Positions 1 through 14,204 of a stretch of DNA of 64,000 bases are shown piece by piece. Numbering within the stretch: the stretch's first letter is position 1; every line of letters begins with the position of its first letter. Source of the DNA: Blasia pusilla (lineage: Eukaryota; Marchantiophyta; Marchantiopsida; Blasiales); the NCBI GenBank assembly GCA_050084515.1, contig CM114273.1, positions 21,638,001 to 21,702,000 on the forward strand, in the 5' to 3' direction. A program made the translations under genes and the position numbers. Below the pieces are notes generated by a model that was given only the letters and a program-made list of their open reading frames with translations, was not told the origin of the DNA and ran no database searches.

Positions 1-3000
1 ATGCATTGGGGACGCTTCGAAATTGCAGCAATGTGTGATCCAGACTGACTAGGACCCGACATCTTTCTCGAGCTCCACTTGAATGCGAACGAACGAGACG
101 AAGAAAGAAGTAACGAACGAACTTCGATGAAAAACTCTCGAAGGAAAACCCATCAGAGATACAAAAGAAGGGGGGGGGGCAGACCACAACCGATAACCGT
201 AATAATGAGATGAGTTTCGAAATATTGAAGGAGCCGTATATGTAGCCATCGAAAGAGGGCCGAATATGTAACGCAGGTGATCGGAGATGAGAGGAAGGCC
301 GTGTCAAAGCTGAACTTTCCAGTCGACGCTGTATCGCAAGTTGGATGGTTGGATTTTCCATGCAGCCAAAAAAACACACGAGTCGGTCAGACGTGCATGC
401 ATTGCGTATTGCATTTCGGTTCTTCTAAAGCGAGAGATGTGTCGAAATACACATGGAATTCCACCAACTGATTGCCATCACGTGACCCGTTTGGTGCAAA
501 GCTGCAACCCTAGAATTGCGTGAGACCCCCAATGAAAGGCCCATTCGCCATGTCACTGAACTGCTTGTGCTCCAGACACAGACAGCTTTTAACTATTAAA
601 GCCACAAACAACTAGAACAAAAGATCCCGTTTATGTTCCGTTCCTTTTCTTTTCTAAATCGTTTTGATAAATGCCTCGTTTATCTGCAAGGGATATGGGT
701 ATCCATTCTCTTTATGCCCAAAACCCATATCTTTCCCAGAAAGGACTAGCACCCCTCGTGGTCAACTCTAATATTACCGAGCCCACGTAGCTTCGAGATG
801 ATGTAGTCCCCGATTTAAATAATAACCACAAGGAATAGCGACTGAGGTGCCCGACTTGGCGCCATGGGAATAACAAGGAAGGCAAGTGGCTATTTCTAGA
901 TGCATAGGTGGGGCAGCTCCACTTGGCTATCTATCTATCTACGGCTTTGGCTCCTGCCACTTCGCGTCCTTGTATTCGCAAACAAACGACTCCACTTCGA
1001 ATGGGTGCCAAGTTGCCAACATCCAGGGCCACATGGCGGTCTTACTTTCCATGTCATCCTCCTCTTCGGCCCCATCTCGCAAACCCTGTTTAGGGTTTGC
1101 GAAAGACCGGGACGTCGCCGCACCGATGGCGGGCCGGGGGACGACGGGAAGTTTGTCCCATGAGACAAGCTTCCCGAGTATCATACGGCAGATAAGCTTC
1201 TTGTCTTTTCTGTGGGAGAACGCGCGGGGGCTATCCTTGCTTGAGTTGACGATCGCGATCTAATCGCCACGGAGGAAGGAGATCATCACATCCGTCCGTC
1301 CGAAGTTCGTGCGCGGAGTCCCCTTCCATTCACGTGGAGATTCGCTTAAAACACCGTAAAAATGGGAAGGAAACTAGTGTGTGGCCTTTGAGAGGGGTGA
1401 ACAAGTGTGGAGGACGAGTGGATAACATACGTGGAGAGGCCTAGGAGCCCAAACTATCTCTCTCAATCGGATGTAGAAGTGAGATGTCACATCCATGAGC
1501 CCCGAGTTTTGAGAGCTCTTTTCGTTCGATGGATGTTAAAATAGGATGGCATAATCGGAAATTCTTTCATTATTTTTTCTGTTTAAAAATTTGGTTTAGA
1601 GAATCCCTCCTTCTCTCTTAGGGCGTTGACGCAAGTAAATTTAAGAGAGGAAGTTAAATTAGAAGGAGACACTTAAATTAAACGAGGAAGGGAAAGGAGA
1701 ACTAAATTAGATTTCTTTAAAAAAAATTGAAGATCACCTATGCGGAGCACGAGCAACACTCTAATATGTAGAAAATAACCATGGATGGACCAAAATTCAC
1801 ATCTTCATCCAAAGTCCTACTATTAGTTGTCACTGTAAGTGGAAAATTTTAATAAAATATGGTAATGACTAGTTCAAGTTTTTGGTGGCTATGGTGGACC
1901 ATGACCACTTTTTTTCTCCCATTTTCTGCGTTTTCATATTGTAACTTTCTTTTTCCTCTTAGTTTTCATATTCAGATTCCACTACGGAGATTCTTTTCAT
2001 TGGTATAAGTAATTTTTATCTGTAAAATGAAACTTCACTATTTGCTTAAATATTAAGGAAATAGAGATATTAATAGAAAAGACTAATTTCTGTGTCTAAC
2101 TTTCTTTGGGTCTCCCATCTTATAAAAGTAGAAAATAAGATGCTTCATTCGCAACCAAGGACATGTAAATGCTTCATTTAAATTCATATATCAAATCCGA
2201 AATATTTTGATTTTATGGAGCACTCATGAGGAGAAGAGGGTTACTTTGTTTTTGTACTTATGCTCCCAAAATTGGGCATTACCCAATTCCGCACATAGTT
2301 GGACACATCCACCTTAGGAGGTCAAAATCTTTGGGAGATGTGGCAGAGCTATGTAACAATACGTACATGGAACTAGGATTTTATTTAATGGTGTTCTAAA
2401 GTGGGAAGACATGAGAAGTAACTAGTTATGCCACTGACATATAAGTGCTAATGCTAGAAAGAGGGAGCAAGAATCTCCTTAGTGAAATCACATATTAACA
2501 ATTTGATGGATCTACTCCCAACTAGTGTGGGCCCTCATAATGTAAGATTAGAATAGGAAAGTGGAGTACAACAATGCCTTAACATGACACATAACACAAT
2601 TTAAGAAAATTTTAGAATAAGTTTAGTGAGATGGAGCACTCCAAATATCTTATTGACTAGGATCCAAACTAAAATGCACACAATAATCTCTTGCTATGGT
2701 CGCTGACCATAACTCCTACACATCCACTTGGGGCATTGAATATTTACTGAAACCATTCCTACCCCAATGTCACCATTCCAAAAGAACATAGTCATTCATA
2801 CTTGATGATGTGCTTTACACTCGAACCTTATAAATTTGTATCTAATTTATTAAGTGCATGACAGGAAGGTAAGACCTCTAGAGCTCCACTTTTGGTACAC
2901 ACGTAGTAGGATCCACAAATTCTACAAATATTCTGTTCAAATACATAAATGCAATGCCGAATGGTAAATTTTGGAGCAATGAACGGGGAGATCGGGGGTT

Positions 3001-4667
3001 ACAAATAATCGTAACCGGCTGAAATCAGGAATTTCCGAATCATTTCAAACTCCCCGGCAAAAAACTGGCAGGTTTAGGGGGAGTTCTTTGTAAAAGTATC
3101 AAAAAACCGGCTAGAAATCCTAATTTACTGATCCGGGCTATGAAACATCGGCAATGTATCGGTTTCATGAAAAAACTCCCCGGGCCATGTTTTGGAGGAA
3201 ACAGGTTTCCTGAAATAATTGTGTTCTCCGTGCACGATTCTGACGCCACCTTCAATGCCGAGCTTGTAGTGACGGACTCCATTTTGTCATGCCCGTGGTC
3301 CCCCTGGTGACGTACGCTCCACTGCCAGGCCGAGTCATACATGAACCTCATTTCTTAGCTCTTCATATAGAGAGCCTTACGCAAAAGGCTTCTCTCCACA
3401 TTTGGCCGTCCGTTTCGAAAGGAGAAAAAGGTCCTTCTTAGGAGTGAGTGATCTCCCCACGTACCTTCTATACTAGACCGTAGTGGCAGGTCTGGACCAA
3501 AAGAAAAATTACATGGGCGGGATGGACAAGTCTGAACTGACAAGTGGAGCATCAAACAAAAGAGTACTCAGCAGATGCATTCTCGAGAAGAGCAAGAATA
3601 CCACTTCATTCCGAACCAGAAAGCTGTTATGGGGCAGAGGCTCCTAACATTTAAGGGCCGACTCTGAAATACTCACTTTTCGACAGTTTCAAAACTGTTC
3701 ACTGCATTCCGCACACCAAATAAACCAAGAACGCACTGCGGAAAATCATTGTTCGTGTGAGCCATAAAAATACATCAGAACAACAGAGTGGAGCAAACCA
3801 GAGGAAAAAAAAGATCTCAAAGTAGCCCAAAACACATGCACATAGAGGGGCAACATCGGCTTGACAACCTCAAGGGTTAAAGGGACGGTGCATTTCAGAG
3901 TGCATTTTGACTGAGTCATTCATCCATTAATGCATTAGCAGTAGTTTGCAACTCAGGAACCTACTCTACTTATATCCTGATCGAAGTCTTGTATCCAAAA
4001 GAGTGGCTTAAATGTCTGCCACACTTGGACTTTCACCTCACTATTCTAAACTCATTCACCTGTGGCAACCTTGCGACCGCCTTCAACACTTCTCTAAATA
4101 CAGAACATAAGAACAACAGGGAAAAGTGTATCAATCTACAAAATATCGCGTGGACAGCAACAGATGCACATAAACTACTACAAGAAATTACAACCCTTTC
4201 TTCTGCAGTTCTCCACAACTTAAAGAACAACTCTTGCATATGTCACCTATTCAACTAAAGCCTAAAAAGGTTAAACTTAGTTTGGGACAAACTTGAAAAG
4301 CTCAAACCGATGAAATCTTCGCAGAGTGCTACTTGTTCTTGGTAAAGCGATTTTGAATTCATCATCCCAGATATATTAAATTTGCTTACAAAAAATACCC
4401 TGTGCGCCTAAGTAGGGAGTGTCCTACGAAAATCATCTTCAAATACAGAGCTTCACATGTTCTAAATTCGCATGTAAGTCCTGGTTGGGCCATGATGCAA
4501 ATCCAACCCTCATGAACAGGACCAACAGACAATGATCTAAATGTACAACAAGGCTGGCTTATTAGGTTGGTCTTCTAACAAAATAATGAAGATCCTCAGT
4601 AAGCCAATATAGCCTACTCCTCAGAACTCTGGAAACACAAGACCCAAGTGAAATTGAAAGGTCCACA
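1..4667. other. gene-free stretch at the left edge
   Basis: I see no gene I can support here. Short open frames exist, the longest at 886-1263 (+) and 3040-3351 (-), but they show no known domain and no consistent splice context. The stretch 1370-2900 is AT-rich. The passage 2990-3240 is a CCGG-rich degenerate repeat related to 36480-36720, listed separately. 3600-4660 is the downstream flank and probable 3' UTR of the Rab-GAP gene that ends at 4668. Confidence 0.6.
2990..3240. repeat. CCGG-rich degenerate dispersed repeat, copy 1
   Basis: This passage and 36480-36720 share an order of short words in the same orientation: a GGGGTTAC segment, then ACCGGCTG or GCCGGTAG, a GAATTTCCGA block, a CCGGC(C)AAAAA block with a GGTTTAGGG/GGTTCAGGG block, a second CCGGCT, a TGTA(C/T)CGGT block and an AAACT(T/C)CC(C)CGG block. 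The similarity is scattered, so the copies are old. I see no coding capacity or terminal structure, and the repeat class is unknown. Confidence 0.4.
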
Positions 4668-7600
4668 TCAATAGTTAGAAGCATTTAAATGGCTTGGTGC
4701 TTGTTGGAACATCACACGCCACATGAATGCTCGTGATAGCACCATCTCCAGTTCTTGGTGAGACCAGCTTTTAGTAGGTAGGTGCTGTATGAACAGCACC
4801 ATTTCTTGGAAATCCAATTGCTGCAATTGATCTGACCACTGCAATTTCCACCACAAAATCCAAACATACACCCTTTCATCAAGATAAACATTCAATGAGC
4901 CAAAGAAATTTGATATCCAAGGAGCAACTTCCCTAATATGGGCTGCACAAGTCTTAGAACTGACAAAGATGGCTTAGTATTCGCTCTAAACCTCAGTAAT
5001 ACTCTCGGAACTAGTCTCAAATGGGCCCCAAAAAATAAACAGGTGTGGTCCATTTGTACCCACAAAAAACAAGCTAGAACGGGTTGCCTATCAAAAAGAG
5101 ACCCAATCGCATTGACAATTCCATGGATAGCCATCTAATGAACACCCTAGAAAGTTATTTTAGGCCCACCTACATTTAGGAAATAGTTGGGGTGTGTCTA
5201 CTATCAACTTCACTCTGGACGACAGTGGCCAGTATACTACCACAGCAATGAACAACAGGCCTCAATCTGGGTAAAAAAATGAAGACTATCCACAGGCACA
5301 TCATTTGCATCTGATAAAGACTGCTAGGAGCTACAAACACATTCAATGACTATTTATGCACATCATCCCCGTGGCGGAATCTCACCGTAAGTAAAAAACT
5401 TGCACAGACATATACAAGGTACTCAGGGAACGCATCTCCTTCTGATAGGTAAGTGTCCCACAACCGGCCTACTAGTGGGAATGGAATCTGCGAAACCAAG
5501 CAGGTAAGAAAAACTGGTGCATCCAGCAGTACTAAACATTGAAAATCATTAAAGCTTTAGTATATCAACAAAGATGACACCTAGCAGCCTTGCTGTCTTC
5601 TGTTAATCCTGCTGCCCATACGACCTCATACTCAGCCAAAAGTGCTAATCTATCTCCACGTTTAAGTCTGAAACTATACTGAAGACATTCTTAACTTCTC
5701 AAATAACCTGACAAGAACATAAGATAAATCCGTCTGCACTATCAGGATAATCAACTAGCAGAGGAAATCCGACAGGAATCACAAAGTAAACTCATGCTTC
5801 ACGGAGAAATTCTGGGCACAAAAACCTTAGCACCTCCAGATACCTAAGAGGATGAACCTGTAGAAATACCTCACGAATCAATAGACAGTTGAACCAGCGG
5901 AATGCGAATTGCAGGAACTCCAAACCCTGCTCCTCAATATGTGTAGACACTGGCTCTGTAAAACAAACAGCCAACCGACAGCAAATCATGGACTGCAAAG
6001 GTTGCTTGAATCATGTACAGCGATCTAGGACAACACTTGAGGTATCACGAATGCTCAATAAATTAGCTCTTGCTTTGGTGTCACTTCCTTTGATAAAAGT
6101 GGTCATTGAATCAACATGGTGTCAATGTTCTAGCCATCCTAATAACACCCCAACAGTCTTTGTATATTTCCTTCATGCACTTCCCACTTCTGCACGCTTC
6201 AAGGTACTAGTAGAACCCAAGCAGGGCCCAGGCAATTACACGGACCACTCTGAGTAGAAATCTTCAGAAAGGATCCTCTGTGTAGTGTCAACCAGGATCT
6301 GAATGACGCTAGCCAAACTTACCACAGCCATTACATACCAAAGTATCTTAATGCCACAGGTTGAAAGCAAACGAGGAACGATTGATTAACTTAAAAGTGA
6401 AAAAAATTAAGAGTAGGATAAATGTGCAGACAGGCATACCATCTATCCGTCGCACTAGCTCCTTCAGCTTGAATACCAGGCGCTGAATGCCTGGTTGAGC
6501 AAAGGTGTAGTGATCTTGAACACCATCTAAGAGCTTTGATAGACACCAGTAACAATCAGCCTCATACTTGTTAACTATCTCTGGTGTCAACTTTGCAACA
6601 TTCCAAGTATCCATTTCCCCTTCAAAGTATTCTGATAGAAACACAACTATGAACGGGGTTGCTAAATCATTGATTCCCTGTACGTAGCCACTTGCTGGAT
6701 GCCGAATGGCCCTGCAAAAGAATCAAAGATGGAATGTTCTTGTGAGAAGAGAAGAACTGTGAGCAGGTTATTGTGCTGTGTAGGAAAAAGAGTAATTAAC
6801 TCACTTTCCCTATTCTCAATCTTGCCTTAAACCAAGAATTGAGCAAGCCCAAAGCTGTGTGTCAAAACCCCCTCCGTCATACACTTTTGGATGCATGAAA
6901 GGGTCAATCTCTGCCACCGAAGTTTCTATATGGAGACCAATCTGTATAAGACAAACCCTATATTATTTGCATGGCATATATTACACAACAAAGAGAAGTC
7001 ATCTGAAATTCCCGTCCGTGTCTCAAAATGGATCTAGAAAGTAGGGAATAGGAAAATTCTAGAACCTAAGAAAATGAAAAGCTGGCAGAATTTCAGCACC
7101 ATAGAGATATGTAGCATTTTGACAAGCTCATTCAGGGTTTTACAAAATGCAGCAGTAACATGCCAGTTCAGATTACGTGATTACCGTACCAGATATACAG
7201 TACCCGTATCAGCGAGGTCTGCAACTCTGGGTGTTGGAAGAAGGCTACATCAGGCACCGTTCTTGGAGCATCCACTGATATCTGTGCCCTCAACAAGGAC
7301 GTATGTTACACACAGAAAGAGAAGACCACGGTATTCATATTGCCCAGTCTGGAAAAGTAATATTAAAGCCTAAGAAGGAATCCAAAAGAGGAGTTTAAAC
7401 GTTTCTATCATTGAAAACTTCATGCGAATAAAGAGATTGTATTCAGTCCACTCACATTTTCTTTTATATTCAAATCCTTCCATGCACAAGCTTCAGCAGA
7501 TTAGTTTTTCTTATGTAGAGCATTTATCTCCGTTAGTCAATGTTGCATTCAGTTCTGCCTATGCTCTTAACAGGAAGACGTTCAATTGAAAAAGGGGCAA

Positions 7601-10600
7601 AACACTCAAATCAAATGCCCACAAAGCATGCAGGTTGAATGCACTAAAATACCTGTCTTAGCATGGTGCGTTCATCTTCAGTTCTATCTGCGTCAGAAAT
7701 GTCATAATACTGAGGTATACAGTCCACATACTCCTGCCGCTTTCTCCCAAGGACTGCTTCTCTTCTGTCAGCATTGGGTGGCGCATAACCCTACACATGC
7801 AAAGCCAAGAAATCTTCCATCATCCTCCATGCTAAATTCAATGTTCCGGCTTCTGCTGGGATGCATCTACTTACCTGGAATCCTTCAGAACATGGCTGCC
7901 TTCACTGGTAGCTAGTACATTGGTACATGCAATGAGAGTAGGAAAACTTTGAGAGTCAACACATATTTTCCTTATTTGGCGCAGGTGTCTGATCTCTCTT
8001 TAGGTGCAGAGAGTTCACCTTATAGCTGTATTTATCCCATTATTATGAAGTCCAAATAGCAATAGACAACAGTCACTTGTACGATGTAGCAGTCCCAACC
8101 ACAGCTAGAAGTTCAATCTTTCACCATATACATATCCTAGTCAAGCAGCTATCAAGTTCCAGCGGTATCTAACCTCTTTGTGGAGATATATTCTTCCAAA
8201 ATTAGGAGATGGTCCACATCCTATGATCTACATCATAGGAACATTCTTAGGGTATCCCCATTCTTGGAGTAAATCATAGAGAGAGAACAACTCCTTGCCA
8301 AAAACGTACCAGCAGAAGACGCCAGACATTTGGACGCATGTCTGGGGGTACACCACTCCATGCAAGCTCTCGCAGGGCATCTGTAACAAAAACGAGTCAC
8401 TATTCAGGATTTTTAGCATGCTTGGATGCATGGGCTTCACATTACTTCACTCTTTTAAATTCCAATTCAATGACATGTAACAGGCCTTACAAGGGACACA
8501 TAACTGCTACCGCTTGAACAGGGACTCATTTCACTACTTCTAATGTGTACGAAGTTGCAGGAATTTGCAACATGCACCAGAAGGCCTTAAACAACTGTAG
8601 TCAATAATCCACCCTCTTTCGGAATATTTTTGAATCAGACAGGTGCAAGCAATAGGGGATTCACTAATTCAAAGCTCCCATTGTCAGGACAAGAATATAC
8701 TGACGATTCAGTGATTCAGTCAATATCTCTAGTCACGTATACCAATCCTGACCGCTTCTTGTAGTTTGAATAGCTGGAGTCAATAGTCCTTTGTCTTTCA
8801 GAAGAGGGTTTGAATTGACAGACTCACTTTTAAGTTATTTACTCTTCAAAACTTCCCATGGCACAACAAAAAGATCCAGATGTTTCAGCAATTAAATCAA
8901 CATCTCGCATCACATACACCAATTATTGCTGCCTTTTATAATTTGAACAATCAACTCAGGATTCAAATTCAGTAAATAGAAGAAGGAATTCGACTTCATA
9001 CTCATACAAATAGCTCACTGGTTCATGGAGGACACCTAGATTAACCGCTGGAGATGCCAGCTCCTTCTTGAATCTAGCAACTCGGGCACTGTCAGTGGCA
9101 CGACCGCCAGTGGATGGCCTTGAGGTGTCAGTGGAGCTCCCTTTGCTACTTGAAGAATGCCCAAAGGGGCTTGATGATGGTCCCACAACTTCTCCAGATC
9201 CATCACTTGTATCACTTCCATTACTCCTGGATGTGTCTGTCTGCAGGGCAGACAATCTCAGTCCAAAGTCCATCCCTCAAAAAGTATGAGTATCCAAATG
9301 TTAAGAGGATCTAAACGATACCCGTCACCATAGAATCACATCACTCGCTTCAGATTTCTACTAACAAACATCAGGTCAGATTTTCACATTTTGCTAACTA
9401 ACCACTAAGGTCTCTTGTAACTATCTCATAGAACATTTCTTGCACATGAGAACATGGGCCAAAATCCTGCCTATGACTCTAAAGCTAGAGACATACTTTG
9501 TTTCGTATTCAAAAACTGCAAAATGACCCCTTGATTGCCGGAAGTAGACTCACTACCTTGGATGTAGACGCACTCACACCACCACTGTTGGATGGGCTGG
9601 GGCTTGCCTCATCATCTGGATCCTTTCTGTGAGCACTGACTGACGGACTGGGGGAGCTTTGAGTTGCAGGGTCCCCTTTGCGGCTTAGCAGAATTTTCCC
9701 AGGAACGCGTAGTAATCTGCAAGTGAACCATAATGACATGGTTACAATATAAATGGTTGGATAGACTGGTACACATAGGAAGACAAGAGACACAATGTGT
9801 TCTCCAACTATCACTACTTCAAGAGCTCCTGATCAGATGAATCGGGAAAAGAATAAAAACTTCAAAGTATTCAAGTGTAAAAAGCTCCCAGCTGCAGTGT
9901 GCCCCTTTCAGAGTAGTTCGAAGAGATCGGTATGCCCCATTCTGACTCCTGAAGCTACCAACATCACGCATTCACCTACTTAACTACTGCCCTGATGTCT
10001 AGCACTTTTAGAGCGGCTCACAGGTTACAATCCATGACATCAGACGACTCAGGTCATGCACAAGGGCATCTGATGATGCAAACAACTGGGCACCCATTGT
10101 TTCTTCAAATTATCTATGGTTCAACCACTGGACCTACGTTCACCAGAGCCACAACATGGCCTAACACTCCAATGTAACGTTGCTGAAAGAAGCTTTCCAC
10201 ATTGTAGGGATACTCTGGGCTTTACCGCATGATTTGAGAAGTCATTTTAATCGCCACTCTCCTCCTTGCCTAGAACTTAAGCAAGTACTTCATCTGAATC
10301 TCATCCATATTTGGTTGCACATAGACCAGATCGCTCACGGACATTCTATCTGCAGTCAACTCCCATAGTTAACGACTCTTTGCCCCAATCACCCGGAAAG
10401 CATCTTTATTTCAGCTGTACTTCCCAAAGGGTTCTTTGCTACATTGACCGGGAACGGACTCCTACAGAACTTAGTCCCCGATAAAAGGTCACTGTCACAT
10501 GATACTAATCCCCTAACGTGCCTCATGTCTATGTACTTTCTCGCGGACGGGTTCAATGCACTGTTGCATGTGCTCTTACTACATCTCTAGAGGGTCTCCG

Positions 10601-11255
10601 TGTCTGCTGGAGAACATCACCATCGAATTCTCTACTTTCATCACACATCTTAATTCCTACTCTTCAAAAGTGCGCAAATTCCAAACCTGCAAAACCACAT
10701 GTCTCTTTTCCTTCCGATCGAAGGACTAACTACGTACCACGAAGCCGTGTTATTTGTTCACATCGCTTACAAGGCCAATATCGAGAGGGTGCATGCCACT
10801 AGCTAGCAGCGTTCGCGCCGAGGGCTCGATCGTGCGGCTACAGACAGCTCGATACGGAAACCTAATTGTTTAACTCCATAGTTTAACTCCGTTTACAAAT
10901 GCGGAGGCCCTACGACTCAATGTAGTCCTTTGGCAGATCTCCTTCCAGTGGCAAGGTTCAGCGTCGCTTTTGAGAGGTTGAAAACATATACCAAAGCCAC
11001 ACGAAGCATGAAGCCGAGAAAAAGAAGTCCACCTAACACTCTCGTCCCTCTTCCCGTCCCATCAACAAGGATCCAATTGTCATCATTCTTGGTGCCAGTC
11101 AGAAGCACGCCAAATGCAATCGAACGAGACAATGTAACGGACCGGGCTCCCAAAACGTACCCTTGCACGCTCTTCAGAGTTTGGTTGAGCCGACGATCCA
11201 AATTGTTGAGGCTGCCATCGCTCTTCCTGTCGTCATTCTCATTCCTCGACCTCAT
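4668..11255 (-). CDS. TBC-domain Rab GTPase-activating protein, GYP1/TBC1D22 type (10 exons)
   Basis: The predicted product accelerates GTP hydrolysis by Rab/Ypt GTPases in membrane traffic. Exons on the minus strand are 11255-11161, 9716-9557, 9240-9036, 8380-8310, 7790-7653, 7281-7190, 6711-6440, 5955-5870, 5487-5386 and 4838-4668. All junctions are GT-AG, the phases agree, and the sum is 1392 nt or 463 residues. The ATG at 11255 is preceded by an in-frame TAG eight codons upstream. Residues 1-35 carry the conserved plant start (RRLNQTLKSVQG then LLRVPGK). About 50-140 is Ser/Pro-rich and probably disordered. The TBC domain runs from about 150 (ALRELAWSGVPP) to about 450. The arginine finger is in ISVDAPR (Arg230) and the glutamine finger in YVQG (Gln265). 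Conserved late blocks are DHYTFAQPGIQRLVFKLKEL and GLEFLQFAFRWFNCLL. Both catalytic fingers are present, so the protein should be active. The target Rab is not visible from sequence. Confidence 0.93.
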
Positions 11256-11790
11256 AGTGCCAGGGATGGGCAGACTCCACTACAATCGATCTACGGCACC
11301 ACCGCAATAATTCATCTCCCTATCTCCACTCAGAAATCCTCCTCCATCCTTCGAAATGTCCAGGCGCGCTCCCCACACGCATCATGAAGCCCTCCCCCAC
11401 ATCCACCAACTCCTCACAAACCGCTCAATTCGACGCTCCTGAACTCCCCGTCCTCCTCCTCCCCCAGATCTCCTTCCTACATGACCCGATCCCCATTCAC
11501 CGTACACTCCAATATCAACCTCCTCATCCGCCACTTCAAACACCTGCGAAAAAAATCATCATCCTGTTCCTTCCGATCCTCGTCTCGTCTCTTCGCATCG
11601 CACCGTCCTTCGCGTCGACTCCGTCCTTCCCTCCCTTCCTTCCTCGCTCCCTTCCTCGGACACCATCCACTCGTATCGGGAGGAAGTGACTGTCGCACAT
11701 GAAGTTGGGTAAGCCACGTGGATAGGCTAGATGGGAAATAAATAAATAGAATAAAATATGAAAATTTGTAAGGGTTATAATTTATAATTA

Positions 11791-11989
11791 CTAGTAAATT
11801 TTTCGTGCGAAAAAAATAAAAGAGTTAGTATATAGCCCGTGACGTGAAGGGAAGAGATTGATAATGTTGCACACAAATTCAAATTTCTTTTGTTATCTCT
11901 AGCATGTGAAACATTTTCTTGTCGCCCAGTTGTCACGTGTCAAACATATAGGAGTTTGTCAAACAGGCACTCTCCCGTAAGAATATAGA
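11791..11989 (-). mobile_element. probable non-autonomous mini-Helitron
   Basis: Read on the minus strand, this about 199-bp segment starts A|TCTATATTCTTACGGG and ends CTAG|T. It therefore sits between an A and a T, as Helitrons do. A hairpin with stem TTTTTTCG/CGAAAAA lies about 8 bases before the CTAG end. These are the three structural marks of plant Helitrons: 5' TC, a subterminal 3' hairpin and a CTRR end in an AT target. There is no coding capacity. The call is inferred from structure, since I cannot compare it with other copies. Confidence 0.55.
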
Positions 11990-14200
11990 TTAATTGCTTA
12001 CACTTGTCATGAAATATATTGTAGTTTCCAATGTGACAATATCATGGCGAAGAGGGTAGGGGTATGGCCGGTGGGTGGGGGGCATGAACGGGATAGAACT
12101 TATTCATATATAGATGATGAATACACACGCATAGGTCTATCATCTCTAAGCTGGTTGGATGTTATTTAAACTTAGTTTGATAGACCAACAACACCCACAT
12201 CCACAAGGATATTGTTATGTACTTGTAGAATTTCAAACTTTGTCTTTGCGTTGCTCTTGTTGCAATCGATCAACGACTTGTTCTTGAATTCCGAGGTTAG
12301 AAAAACCTTTGCTTACATGTATGGTTGTTCATGTTCTTACCTAGACGTGACTGTTCAAGGGAGAAGTGGAGAAAGACACTATTGTTGTTCATACTCTAAG
12401 TATGTTTGTTGCATTCATGGGCAAGAGCTCATCCCCTCATGAGAAACTAGTCTTTCAAACCTCCTTTTGGCAAGACCCGGTGGAGTGGGTGTATTATTGC
12501 TATTCCATTAAGCACGAGCAAAGTTTGTTGCTAGTGCTCTAAGTGCATTGAATATTTCCGGTTGACGAAGACTTTCAACTCACACGTTGCTACCTATTAG
12601 TTGAGGCCTCTACTTGGAACACCTTGGCACACCCAGAAGAAGAAGGCGAAAGCAAACACCGAATGTGATGAAGACGAGGACAAAGAGGAGGGTAGTTGAT
12701 GTTACATTTCAATTGTCATATTATTTTGCATTAGACATACGCAACATTCTTTTCTTGATTCAATTTGTTTAGGACCTTTTCTATTTTGTGTTTCACTCTA
12801 CTCACCGGATGGCCATTGCATGCAAGTACATATGTCGTGCCATTTTTTGCCAATATCAAACCCAAAGGCACATTCTTGCAACGATGGGTTAACCAAAAAG
12901 GAAAAAGAAGGCGACTTTGTTGAACAAAGCCAAAGAGCACACCGGAAGGGCGACACACTTATTGAACTTCTTATTGTGTTTGAGGCCCATAGGACATCAT
13001 AAACCAACAAACATCTTGGGCATGCTTAGCCAAGGTCGATGAATTTGACAAGGCAAGAGAGGAACTTGAGGGTGCTCTTGTGCACCCTAATACTGTAATG
13101 AGGGCATGGATTGTGTGTGTTTGTAGACTTCTTCCTTTGACAATCCCTATCAATAGAGCTCCATCATCATGCCAATGATTGGAGATGCCTCGCCGCATTC
13201 CATCACTTATTTGTAGTGTGGGTGACCGATATGCAAGAACCTTATTGTTGGGATGTCGGATTAGAGACTACACATCATCAAGTTGAACATGCCATTCTTA
13301 TCTTGGATGGCGTGCATTGATCCCATCCACATGTCTAGTAAAATGTTGAGGAGTACTACCTCCCATGTTTCAAACATGACCACATAATTTGGAAAGAAGA
13401 AGAGTAAACCTTCGATACTAGCCAAGATTAGAGAGAAAGTGACACGGATGTACGTGGATGGTGTTAGATGCAACCTTGCTGACCCCATCATGCAAGTAGG
13501 TTACTTCCTTTCGTATTTTCATAGCACATATGTTTAGAATTGAGTGTATGATGCCAAGTAGTCGATCAATCTACTTCAAATACATCCCTATTGCATTCCA
13601 TCTTTGGCATCAGATGCTTTCCAAGTGCACAGGGAGGATTGGATGTGGACATAATTGAATCTAATGAATTTGTTAGAGGATAGGATTATGTCAAGAGTCC
13701 ATTATCCATTGGTCCTCCAAATATGGAGGCATGGGCACTTCACCAGGATAGTCAAGTTCTAGAAAAACAACCGCATATGGAGCCTAGTCTACACACCTAC
13801 ATACACCCTCCCCTACAAGCGACGATGACCTAGCTAGACACTCTCAGAGATGTAGAGGTCCACCAAAGAAGAGCATTAGGCTTATCAGGAACACGAGGAA
13901 GTCTTCTTGACTACACCATGAACAATCCACATGCTCCCCTAGCCCTTACCAAGTGGTGTTGCAATCAGAACAATCGAGAACCAAGCCAACCAAGAACCTC
14001 ACGCCAAAACTAGAGAAGGGATGAAGCAAAGGAGGAGGATTTCATGTGTCACATCTTAGTTAGCCGATCGATAGAGTTCTACCGCGTCAACGACATAGAG
14101 GTTCAATCGATTGTTTGGGTGTAACTTCGTTTAGAGACGTCGGATGAGGTTGGCAAAAGTTTATTGCGTGGGGAACATCATTTTTTACGATTTCCCTCTT
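11990..14200. other. gene-free decayed stretch
   Basis: I recognise no gene. Open frames are short (about 76 codons or fewer) and carry no known motif. Parts of 12.5-13.9 kb have a more even composition than the surrounding AT-rich DNA and may be an old transposon, but I could not find a transposase, reverse transcriptase or zinc-knuckle signature. Confidence 0.5.
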
Positions 14201-14204
14201 TTGG

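Noticed and set aside
886-1263. 125-codon plus-strand frame
   Set aside because: It has no recognisable domain, overlaps other frames of similar length on both strands, and shows no splice or promoter context.
10930-11310. 126-codon open frame on the plus strand
   Set aside because: It is antisense to exon 1 of the Rab-GAP gene (11255-11161), has no domain, and the minus-strand reading splices in frame to a conserved protein.
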